Made by a program: the position numbers and the translations under genes. The notes under the pieces were generated by a model that worked only from the letters and a program-made list of their open reading frames with translations, had not been told where the DNA came from and did not search any database. From NCBI RefSeq assembly GCF_009720835.1, contig NZ_WNKZ01000027.1, positions 1 to 62,656 of the forward strand: 62,656 nucleotides of DNA. Direction: 5' to 3'. Source of the stretch: Pseudoduganella buxea. Its GTDB lineage: Bacteria > Pseudomonadota > Gammaproteobacteria > Burkholderiales > Burkholderiaceae_D. Positions 44,486 through 52,053 of the stretch are shown piece after piece (position 1 is the stretch's first letter; each line of letters starts with the position of its first letter).

Positions 44486-46348
44486 TTGAGCGCCATCGTC
44501 CGCAGTCTTGCCGCGCGCACGCCAACCATGCTGGTGCGGCTGGCAATTGCCGCCGTGGGCGTGCTGCTGGCCGCGGCGGCGCAGTGGACACCTGGCATCA
44601 AGGTGCCGGACGAGTGGCTGCGCGACCAGCTGATCCGGCGCCATGTGGTCGCGACGCCCGAACCGCGCGTGCTGGTGGTCGATATCGACGAAGCGAGCCT
44701 GGCCAGCCATGGTGACTGGCCGTGGCCGCGCGGCCAGTTGGCCGACCTGGTGGAAATCCTGATCGGCGACTACGGCGCGAAAGGCGTCGCGCTGGACATC
44801 GTATTGCCGCAGCCGGCCGACCCGGCCGGCGACCTGCGGCTGGGCATGCTGGCCCGCCACGGCCCCCTCGTGCTGGCCCAGGCCTTCGACTACAACGCGC
44901 TGCGGCCGCAGCACCTGCGTGCCGGCGTGCCCGCCGGTGGCCGGCCCGGCACGGTGCCGGGCGCACTCCAGGCCAGCGGCTATATTGCCAATCAGCCAGC
45001 CTGGGCCGACGTTCCCCATGTCGGCAATATCGGCTTCGTCCCCGATCCGGACGGCGCCCTGCGCCGCCTGCCCATGTATACCAGCTTCGCCGGGCGCAGC
45101 TATCCGGCCTTGAGCCTGGCCCTGGTCAACTGCTGCAGCGGCGGCGCCGTGCTGACGCCGCCGCCCGTGCTGCGGGTGGACTTCCGGCGCGACTGGACGG
45201 CCTACACGGTCGTCTCCGCCGGGGACATCCTGGACCATGCGATTGCCGCGCGCGACGTCGCCGGCCGGCTGGTGATCGTCGGTTCCTCGTCGCTCGGCCT
45301 GGGCGACCGGGTCACGACGCCGCTGGCGGCCAGCCGTCCCGGCCTGGGCGTGCAGGCGACGATGCTGTCCACGCTGCTCGACCAGCAGGCCGGCACGCAT
45401 CCCGCGCCATGGCCGGGGCACTGGATCGCGCTGGCGTTCGCCGGCGCCGTCGCATTGCTGACAATGCTGGCATTCCCGCGCCTGCCCGCCCTGGGCAGCG
45501 CCGCGCTGCTGGTCGCCGCCGCCGCACTGTGGCTGTGGCTGGCGGACGGTATCGGCGTGCATGACGCCACGTTCTCGCCCGGCGGCCCGCTGCTGGCGAT
45601 CCTGTGGCTGCTGGCCGTGGGCGTGCCCTACCAGTGGCAGCTGGCACAGCGCCGGTCACGCGCACTGCTCAACACGCTGCGCCAGTACGTGGCGCCCGGC
45701 GTCGTGCGCGAGCTGCTGCGCAGCGACATGCGCGATCCGCTGGTGCCGCGCGAACTGGACGTGACGACGCTGATCGCCGACATGGAAGGCTACACGGCGC
45801 AGGTGGAGGCGATTCCCGTAGCCGAGGCGGCGGCGCTGACGCGCGCGTTCCTCGATTGCCTGACCGGGCCCGTGATCCGCCACCAGGGTACGCTGGACAA
45901 ATACACGGGCGACGGCCTGGTGGCCTTCTGGGGCGCCCCGTTGCCCCAGCACGACCATGCCGACATGGCCCTCGACGCGGCGCGCGAAATCCTGCAGCAG
46001 GTGCGCGCACTGAGCGAGCAGCGCCAGCGCGACGGCCACCCGCCACTGCGCGTGCGCATCGGCATCGAGAGCGGACTGGCAGTGGCCGGCGATTTCGGTA
46101 CATCGTTCCGCAGCATATATACTGCCGTCGGCGACAGCGTCAACACCGCTTCCCGGCTGGAGCAGGCGGCGCGCGATTTCCCGCACGACGTGATCGTCGG
46201 CGCCGGCACGGTCGAGCGCTCGCGGCGTCACCAATTCCTGTCGCTGGGCGAGCGCCTGCTGCGGGGCAAAGAAAAACCGGTCATCCTGTATACGATAGAT
46301 TCCACCATGAGCACCCCCGCCCCCAACGTTGCCGGGCCCGCCACATGA
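44486..46348 (+). CDS. CHASE2-domain class III adenylate cyclase
   Basis: A 620-residue membrane protein. One N-terminal helix is followed by an extracytoplasmic CHASE2 domain (about 40-330; VLVVDIDEASLASHGDWPWPR, GNIGFVPDPDGALRRLP), three further helices, and a cyclase domain (about 430-605). Metal-binding Asp are in TLIADMEGYT and KYTGDGLVAFWG; the transition-state Asn/Arg are in GDSVNTASRLE, so it should be active. The LDKYTGDG lysine fits ATP as substrate. The start is a TTG; an ATG at 44528 is possible. Its stop overlaps the next gene (ATGA). Confidence 0.92.
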   Translation: MSAIVRSLAARTPTMLVRLAIAAVGVLLAAAAQWTPGIKVPDEWLRDQLIRRHVVATPEPRVLVVDIDEASLASHGDWPWPRGQLADLVEILIGDYGAKGVALDIVLPQPADPAGDLRLGMLARHGPLVLAQAFDYNALRPQHLRAGVPAGGRPGTVPGALQASGYIANQPAWADVPHVGNIGFVPDPDGALRRLPMYTSFAGRSYPALSLALVNCCSGGAVLTPPPVLRVDFRRDWTAYTVVSAGDILDHAIAARDVAGRLVIVGSSSLGLGDRVTTPLAASRPGLGVQATMLSTLLDQQAGTHPAPWPGHWIALAFAGAVALLTMLAFPRLPALGSAALLVAAAALWLWLADGIGVHDATFSPGGPLLAILWLLAVGVPYQWQLAQRRSRALLNTLRQYVAPGVVRELLRSDMRDPLVPRELDVTTLIADMEGYTAQVEAIPVAEAAALTRAFLDCLTGPVIRHQGTLDKYTGDGLVAFWGAPLPQHDHADMALDAAREILQQVRALSEQRQRDGHPPLRVRIGIESGLAVAGDFGTSFRSIYTAVGDSVNTASRLEQAARDFPHDVIVGAGTVERSRRHQFLSLGERLLRGKEKPVILYTIDSTMSTPAPNVAGPAT

Positions 46349-47598
46349 CGACACGCCCGTTTGCCGGTATCCGGCATGCCGTCCTGACGCTGGCTGCCGT
46401 CCTCGCCGCTGCCCTGGCCCTGCCCGCCATGGCACAGACGGCCGCCGAGCAGTCCGCCGAGATCGAGCTGATGTACCGCGATGCCCTGCGCTCGATCGCC
46501 GAAGGCCGCAACAGCGATGCCAGCGATACCTTGCGCCGCGTCGTCGACAAGGAACCGCTGCACGCGGGCGCCTGGCTCGACCTGGCACTGGTCCAGTGCG
46601 GACTCGGCCACGAAGACGAAGCGGAACGCCTGTTTCGCGCCATCGAACAGCGCTTCGATCCGCCGCCCGGCATCCTGCAACTGATCGGCGAGGCCCGCGC
46701 GAAGGGCTGCGACCGCTGGCAGCCGCGCAGTTCCGGTTCGATCCAGTTCGGCCGCGGCATCGACCAGAATGTCAACCAGGGTACGAGCAACCCCCTGTAC
46801 GATGCCGGCGACGGCGTCGAGCTGCCGCTGTTGCCCGATTTCCTCCCGCAACACGACCAATACAGCATGCTGTCGCTGGACTACATGCGCGACCTGACGC
46901 CGAACGGCGCGATGGGCTTCGTCCAGCTGCAGGGCCGGCGTAACGACACGATGCGCGACTATGACAGCAACGCCCTGTTCCTCGGCGCCGAAACGCCGTG
47001 GCGGATGGGCCGCTGGACCTTGCGCGCCAGTGCCCTGGGCGGCGTCGTCACGCTGGGCGGCAAGAGCTACCAGCGCGTGGGCCAGCTCCAGGCGCAGGTA
47101 GGCGTGCCCCTGCCGCTGCCGCCGAAATACCGCTTTACCGTGCTGGGCGGCGTTACCCGTGCCAATTACCTGACGCTGGCCAATTTCGACGGCATGACCA
47201 CGGAGCTGCGCGGCCAGCTGGTACATCGCGACGACAACCATTACTTCAGCGCCAGCTTCGCCTTCAGCAATGACCACGCCCTGGACGCGCGCCCCGGCGG
47301 CAACCGCCACGGCAACACGGCAACGATACTGTGGCGCCAGCCATTGGCGGCAGGCATCAACGGCGAATTCGCGTACACGCGCCAGCAATGGCGCGGCAGC
47401 ACCGCCTACGCGCCGGGCCTGATCAACATCGCACGCGACCAGCGCACCCAGATCGCCCGCGCCACGTTCAGCTATCCCGTCAACCGCAACAACAACGTGT
47501 TGCTGGAACTGCGCAAGACGCACAACGAGGAAAACATTTCGCTGTTCCAGTATCACAGCGGCCAGATGCAGCTGAGCTGGCAATGGCTGACGCCCTGA
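46345..47598 (+). CDS. TPR plus outer-membrane beta-barrel protein (DUF560/Slam-like)
   Basis: A 417-residue exported protein with a signal peptide (RHAVLTLAAVLAAALALPAMA). A TPR-like region follows at about 35-115 (MYRDALRSIAEGRNSDASDTLRRVV; LDLALVQCGLGHEDEAERLF). The C-terminal ~290 residues are alternating amphipathic strands of a barrel. This is the plan of surface lipoprotein assembly modifiers, though it may only be a related porin. It is coupled to the cyclase by ATGA. It may display or monitor surface components. Confidence 0.72.
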   Translation: MTTRPFAGIRHAVLTLAAVLAAALALPAMAQTAAEQSAEIELMYRDALRSIAEGRNSDASDTLRRVVDKEPLHAGAWLDLALVQCGLGHEDEAERLFRAIEQRFDPPPGILQLIGEARAKGCDRWQPRSSGSIQFGRGIDQNVNQGTSNPLYDAGDGVELPLLPDFLPQHDQYSMLSLDYMRDLTPNGAMGFVQLQGRRNDTMRDYDSNALFLGAETPWRMGRWTLRASALGGVVTLGGKSYQRVGQLQAQVGVPLPLPPKYRFTVLGGVTRANYLTLANFDGMTTELRGQLVHRDDNHYFSASFAFSNDHALDARPGGNRHGNTATILWRQPLAAGINGEFAYTRQQWRGSTAYAPGLINIARDQRTQIARATFSYPVNRNNNVLLELRKTHNEENISLFQYHSGQMQLSWQWLTP

Positions 47599-47649
47599 TC
47601 CGGTACAATGTCGGCCGCGTGCGCGGTGCACGGTCTGTGGGCGTACGCT

Positions 47650-47982
47650 ATGAAGCTGGAAATGTGGGGTCTGATCACGCTGGGCATCGCGCTTGTCGCC
47701 GGGTGCCTGGTCCCCAACCGCTGCCTGCCGCGCCTGCCTGACGATAAACTGATGCACGCCGGCGCGTTCGGCGTGCTGGCGTGGCTGGCACTGGGCCTTG
47801 CCACGGGGCCGGTGTCGGCCGCCGCATGGATGGCCGGCCTGGCCGTGGCGGGCTGGCTGATCGAGTGCCTGCAGGCGCTGGTGCCCGACCGCGGTTTCTC
47901 GTGGGGCGATATCGGCGCCAACCTGGCCGGCATCGGCGTGGCGATACTGGTCCGGGCACTGTCCCATCATTTCATGCCATAG
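47650..47982 (+). CDS. VanZ-like small membrane protein
   Basis: A 110-residue protein with four hydrophobic segments. The pattern LPDDKLMHAGAFGVLAWLALGL, then WLIECLQALVPDRGFSWGDIGANLAGIGVAIL, matches the VanZ-like family (conserved DK-H, E-Q, R-D-N). The start at MKLEMWG is chosen because a TACAAT -10-like hexamer at 47603..47608 precedes it; an upstream ATG at 47608 overlaps that element. Function is unknown. It separates the barrel gene from the regulator. Confidence 0.75.
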   Translation: MKLEMWGLITLGIALVAGCLVPNRCLPRLPDDKLMHAGAFGVLAWLALGLATGPVSAAAWMAGLAVAGWLIECLQALVPDRGFSWGDIGANLAGIGVAILVRALSHHFMP

Positions 47983-48015
47983 TAGATTTTTTGCCTTGCG
48001 ATCAAGAGAGCGCCG

Positions 48016-48750
48016 ATGAAAGTGAGCAGCACGCCAGCCGATTCTCCCAGCATACCGCGCGGCAAGGGCGAATTGCAGATTCACCTGCGCAACATCCCCC
48101 TGCTGGCCAACCTGACGGACGAGGAAATCGTGCGCGTCAAGGCCGATATGCGCGTGCGCTCGTACGCCAAGCGCGACGTGGTGCTGCACAAGGGTGGCAG
48201 CGGCGACGGCCTGCTGTTCCTGCTGACTGGCCAGCTGCAGGTGATCGACGTGACCGAGGATGGCCGCGCGATCGGCCTGCGCATGCTGGCGCCAGGCGAT
48301 TTCTTCGGCGAAATCGCCCTGATCAATAATTCCACCCGCTCCGCCTCCGTTGTGGCGATGACGCCGGTACTGGTCGGCTTCCTGCCGGCCGCCACGGCAC
48401 TGCACCTGTTCTCCCACTCGCCGTCGGTGGCGCGCCAGATGCTGCAGCACCTGGCGCAGAAAATCCAGCGCGATTCGGAATTCCGTGCCTTGCTGTCCAT
48501 CAACAATACGACCAAGCGGATCTTTACCTACCTGCTGCTGATGGTGCAGACCGATGCCGACGGCATCTCCATCGTGAAAAACCTGCCCACGCACCAGGAC
48601 ATTGCCAACATGATCAATACCAGCCGCGAGACCGTCACCCGGGCGCTGCTGACGCTGGCACAACAGGGCATCATCGAAAAGGAACAGCACCGCCTCGTCA
48701 TCCTCAATCGGGCCGCGCTGGAGCGGCTGGTGCACGGCGACAGCGCCTGA
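48016..48750 (+). CDS. Crp/Fnr-family transcription regulator (cAMP-binding CRP type)
   Basis: A 244-residue regulator. The cyclic-nucleotide domain has APGDFFGEIALINNSTRSAS, keeping the phosphate-binding Gly-Glu and Arg-Ser seen in CRP (G71-E72, R82-S83). No FNR-type cysteine cluster is present. The helix-turn-helix has THQDIANMINTSRETVTRAL; SRETVxR equals the E. coli CRP recognition helix (SRETVGR), which reads TGTGA. The C-helix has RDSE where CRP has VTSE. It likely binds cAMP and the TGTGA-N6-TCACA sites in this window, with the nearby cyclase as one possible source. Confidence 0.9.
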   Translation: MKVSSTPADSPSIPRGKGELQIHLRNIPLLANLTDEEIVRVKADMRVRSYAKRDVVLHKGGSGDGLLFLLTGQLQVIDVTEDGRAIGLRMLAPGDFFGEIALINNSTRSASVVAMTPVLVGFLPAATALHLFSHSPSVARQMLQHLAQKIQRDSEFRALLSINNTTKRIFTYLLLMVQTDADGISIVKNLPTHQDIANMINTSRETVTRALLTLAQQGIIEKEQHRLVILNRAALERLVHGDSA

Positions 48751-48801
48751 GCCTGCCGCTCCCGCGCTTGCGCGACTTAGCCGATCAACAACCCGATCGA
48801 G

Positions 48802-48807
48802 TATAAT
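48802..48807 (+). promoter_or_regulatory. -10 hexamer TATAAT before the glycan export operon
   Basis: A perfect TATAAT lies 115 bp before the ABC permease start and 51 bp after the regulator stop. It is the only obvious promoter signal for the plus-strand run 48.9-56.5 kb. No good -35 was found. Confidence 0.45.
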
Positions 48808-48857
48808 TTTGCGCTCATCAATCCGGCGCCCCCCAACCTGGCGTCGCTACAGCGCAC

Positions 48858-48920
48858 ATGACCATTACCTTTGCAACCACTCCCACCGCGCCGGTCCGGC
48901 TGCGGCAGCCGGCAGCATGA
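48858..48920 (+). CDS. Possible 20-codon leader ORF coupled to the ABC permease
   Basis: ATG at 48858 opens a 20-codon frame (MTITFATTPTAPVRLRQPAA) whose TGA overlaps the permease ATG as ATGA. It follows the TATAAT at 48802. It has no strong ribosome site and may be chance, but its stop position fits translational coupling. Confidence 0.3.
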   Translation: MTITFATTPTAPVRLRQPAA

Positions 48921-49717
48921 GGGCGTTCGCCCTGCTGGGCGCCGCCTGGGCCTACCGTGGCTTCATCATGGGCAGCGTACGCCGCGAGTTCCAGGCAAAG
49001 TATGGCAATGCGATGCTGGGCGCCGCGTGGACGCTGTTGCAGCCGCTGGCGATGATCGTCGTCTACACCGTCATCTTCGCCCAGGTCATGCACAGCAAGC
49101 TGCCCGGCAATGCGTCGACCTTCGCCTACAGCATTTACCTGTGTGCCGGCATTCTCACGTGGGGCCTGTTTGCCGAGATCCTGGCGCGCGCGCAGACGAT
49201 GTTCCTCGATAACGCCAGCCTCATCAAGAAAATCAGCTTTCCCCGCATCTGCCTGCCGATCATCGTCGTGCTGTCGGCGCTGCTGAACTTCGCCATCATC
49301 TTCGGGCTGTTCGTCGTCTTCCTCGTCCTGTCCGGCACGTTCCCCGGCCTGGTCTTCTTCACCATCCTGCCGGTGCTGCTGGTGCAGGTGCTGTTCGCCG
49401 TCGGCCTGGGCCTGCTGGTAGGCCTGTTGAACGTGTTCTTCCGCGACGTCGGCCAGCTGTTTTCCATCGTGCTGCAATTCTGGTTCTGGTTCACGCCGGT
49501 CGTGTATCCGACGTCGATCCTGCCCGAAGGCATCCGCGCCCTGCTCGTCTACAACCCCATGGCCGCCGTCATCGGTGCCTACCAGACCGTGCTGGTCGAT
49601 GCCCGGGCGCCCGACTGGCCGTCGCTGCTGCCGGTCACCGTGGCCGCCCTGCTGCTGTGCGTGCTGGGGCTGCGCATGTTCCGGCGCCGCGCCGGTGAAA
49701 TGGTGGACGAATTATGA
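48917..49717 (+). CDS. ABC-2 type polysaccharide export permease (Wzm-like)
   Basis: A 266-residue membrane protein with six hydrophobic helices. FIMGSVRREFQAKYGNAMLGAAWTLLQPL is the typical start of Wzm/TagG permeases, and FWFWFTPVVYPTSILP is the characteristic later segment. With the ATPase downstream it exports a completed O-polysaccharide or similar glycan across the inner membrane. The chosen ATG removes 36 upstream residues without family similarity. The ATPase starts at an ATGA overlap. Confidence 0.92.
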   Translation: MRAFALLGAAWAYRGFIMGSVRREFQAKYGNAMLGAAWTLLQPLAMIVVYTVIFAQVMHSKLPGNASTFAYSIYLCAGILTWGLFAEILARAQTMFLDNASLIKKISFPRICLPIIVVLSALLNFAIIFGLFVVFLVLSGTFPGLVFFTILPVLLVQVLFAVGLGLLVGLLNVFFRDVGQLFSIVLQFWFWFTPVVYPTSILPEGIRALLVYNPMAAVIGAYQTVLVDARAPDWPSLLPVTVAALLLCVLGLRMFRRRAGEMVDEL

Positions 49718-50991
49718 ACGGCCGCATTACCGTCCAACAGCTGGGCAAGGCCTATCGCCAGTATCCCGCGCGCTGGTCGCGCCTGGCCGAATGGATGTTG
49801 CCATTCGTCGGCCCGCTGCACCGCCTGCACTGGGTGCTGCAGGATGTCGGCTTCGATATCGCCCCGGGCGAATCGGTGGGCCTGATCGGCGTCAACGGCG
49901 CCGGCAAGAGCACGCTGTTGAAACTGATCACGGGCACCACGCAGCCCAGCGCCGGCTTCGTCCAGGCCCATGGCCGCGTGGCCGCGCTGCTGGAACTGGG
50001 CCTGGGCTTCCAGCCCGACTTCACGGGACGCCAGAACGTGCTCGTGGCCGGCCAGCTGCTGGGCCTGGGCGTGGACGAAGTGCGCGCGCTGCTGCCCGGC
50101 ATTCTCGAATTCGCCGACATCGGCGACTACATCGACCAGCCCGTGCGGGTCTATTCCAGCGGCATGCAGATGCGCCTGGCCTTCGCCGTCGCCACCTGCG
50201 TGCGCCCGGACGTGCTGATCGTCGACGAAGCGCTCGCCGTCGGCGATGTGTTCTTCCAACAAAAGTGCTTTGCCCGCATCGAGAGCTTCACCAAGGCGGG
50301 CACCACGCTGCTGTTCGTATCCCACAGCGCCGGCACGGTGCTCAACATCTGCGACCGCTGCATCTTCCTGCGCAACGGCCGCGTCGCCTTCGACGGTGCC
50401 CCGGCCGATGCACTCGACCTGTACCAGGCCGAACTGCTTGGCAGGCTCGACCAGGCACCGGATGGCATCACCGTCCAGAATGGCGAACCGGCCCCGGTAC
50501 CGGCCGGCATGGCTGCCCTGGCGGGCAAGACTGGCAGCATCACCACGCCGCTGGCGGACTGCGTGGGCGTACGCCTGATCGACCAGCACGGCAACGAACG
50601 CAACGCCCTGCTGGCCGACCAGCGTGCCACGCTGCAGATCGATTACCTGCTGCACCAGGCGGCCGACGATCCGCACGTGGGCTTCAAGATCCGCAACCGG
50701 TTCGGCGCCGTGCTGTACGAAACGAACAGCTACTGCATGCGCCAGGCACCGGGCCCCGTGCCGGCCGGCAGCGTGCTGACGGCGCAGTTCACGATGCCGC
50801 TGGCCCTGTTTCCGGACGAATACACGATTACCGTCGGGCTCGGCGACGGCGGCTACGGCGAAGGCTCGTTCCGCCAGGTGCTGAACTACCTGCACGAAGT
50901 GACCAGCTTCGCCGTGCTGCAAAATCCCGATTCGCCCGTCTGGAGCGGCCTTGTCAACCTGGCGCCGCAACTGCGCCTCAGCAAACATTAA
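49714..50991 (+). CDS. Polysaccharide ABC exporter ATPase with Wzt-type C-terminal domain
   Basis: A 425-residue ATPase. The nucleotide-binding domain has GLIGVNGAGKSTLLKLITG, the signature variant YSSGMQMRLAFAVA and VLIVDEALAVGD. Residues about 260-425 form a Wzt C-terminal beta domain (GVRLIDQHGNERNALLADQ), which in O9a-type systems recognises the modified end of the O-antigen. This implies a terminated, chain-capped glycan. Methyl- or other capping enzymes may be among the FkbM proteins downstream. Confidence 0.93.
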   Translation: MNGRITVQQLGKAYRQYPARWSRLAEWMLPFVGPLHRLHWVLQDVGFDIAPGESVGLIGVNGAGKSTLLKLITGTTQPSAGFVQAHGRVAALLELGLGFQPDFTGRQNVLVAGQLLGLGVDEVRALLPGILEFADIGDYIDQPVRVYSSGMQMRLAFAVATCVRPDVLIVDEALAVGDVFFQQKCFARIESFTKAGTTLLFVSHSAGTVLNICDRCIFLRNGRVAFDGAPADALDLYQAELLGRLDQAPDGITVQNGEPAPVPAGMAALAGKTGSITTPLADCVGVRLIDQHGNERNALLADQRATLQIDYLLHQAADDPHVGFKIRNRFGAVLYETNSYCMRQAPGPVPAGSVLTAQFTMPLALFPDEYTITVGLGDGGYGEGSFRQVLNYLHEVTSFAVLQNPDSPVWSGLVNLAPQLRLSKH

Positions 50992-51003
50992 CTTTTTTCG
51001 CCC

Positions 51004-52053
51004 ATGTCCGAACACAGCGCATCCCAAGCATTGCCCGATCCGCACACCGAGCTGGTGCGCGGCCTGTACCGCGGTTTCCTGGGCCGGGAACCGGATGCCC
51101 CCGGACTGGCACACTGGGCCGCGAAACTGCAGGCCGGCACCGCCGGCAGCGCGCTGCTGGAGGCGATCCTGGCCTCGGACGAGTACCGCGCCATCGTAAC
51201 CGGCGAGCGGGACGGCGAGCGCGTGCGCGCCTGCGTGGCCGCCGCCGCCGCGCCGCTGCTGGGCCCGCTGTCGATCGTCGATATCGGCGCCCAGGAACTG
51301 GAAGGCGAACAGCACGTCTACGCCCCGCTGCAGGCGGCCGGCGTGCCTTGCCAGGTAACGGGCTTCGAGCCGCAGGAAGACAAGATCGCGGCAAGCCTGG
51401 CCAAGCATCCGGACGGCAGCCTGCGGCTGTTCCCCACGTTTATCGGCGACGGCGGCCGGCACACCTTCCATATCAATAACGACGATGCGACGTCGTCGCT
51501 GCTGCCGCTGAACGAAGCGTTGACCCACGAGCTGGTGGACTTGAGCCACCTGCGCGTGGCGCGTACCGTCGACGTGGCCACGAGCCGGCTGGACGACGTG
51601 CTGACGGACGGCGCCACCGTCGACTTCCTGAAGCTGGACATCCAGGGCTTCGAGCTGGCGGCGCTGCAGCATGCGCCGCACGTGCTGCAGCGTACCAACG
51701 TGATTCACTGCGAAGTGTCGTTCATGCCGATCTACGCCGGCCAGGCCTTGTTCAGCGACATCGAGGCGCTGCTGCGCGCGGCCGGCTTTGCATTCATGGA
51801 TTTCAGCTCGCTGTGCCGCTACCCCTACCATGGCGTGGCCGACAGCACGTCGCGCGACCGGCTGGGCTGGGGCGATGCCGTGTTCTTCCGCGTCGGTGCC
51901 GGCCTGGTGCCGCGCGACCTGCTGGCCCAGAGCCTGATCGCCCTGCTGGTATACGGCAAGCCATCCTATGCGGAGTACCTGGCACGGCAATACGACAGCG
52001 CCGCCGGCACGGCGCTGGCTTCGCTGTTCCGGCCGCAGGGAGAGCCGGCATGA
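51004..52053 (+). CDS. DUF4214-FkbM methyltransferase fusion
   Basis: A 349-residue protein. Residues about 13-62 are a DUF4214-like unit (LVRGLYRGFLGREPDAPGLAHW). A FkbM-type SAM methyltransferase covers about 88-300 (LSIVDIGAQELEGE, ATSRLDDVLTDGATVDFLKLDIQGFELAALQ, HCEVSF). FkbM domains O-methylate sugars. The DUF4214 part resembles that of the secreted proteins at 38-43 kb. It follows the exporter ATPase after 12 bp, and its stop overlaps the next gene. Confidence 0.88.
   Translation: MSEHSASQALPDPHTELVRGLYRGFLGREPDAPGLAHWAAKLQAGTAGSALLEAILASDEYRAIVTGERDGERVRACVAAAAAPLLGPLSIVDIGAQELEGEQHVYAPLQAAGVPCQVTGFEPQEDKIAASLAKHPDGSLRLFPTFIGDGGRHTFHINNDDATSSLLPLNEALTHELVDLSHLRVARTVDVATSRLDDVLTDGATVDFLKLDIQGFELAALQHAPHVLQRTNVIHCEVSFMPIYAGQALFSDIEALLRAAGFAFMDFSSLCRYPYHGVADSTSRDRLGWGDAVFFRVGAGLVPRDLLAQSLIALLVYGKPSYAEYLARQYDSAAGTALASLFRPQGEPA

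Noticed and set aside
46228..48735. An 835-codon open frame on the minus strand
   Set aside because: It covers the complements of three recognised plus-strand genes (barrel protein, VanZ-like, Crp) and has no recognisable domain.
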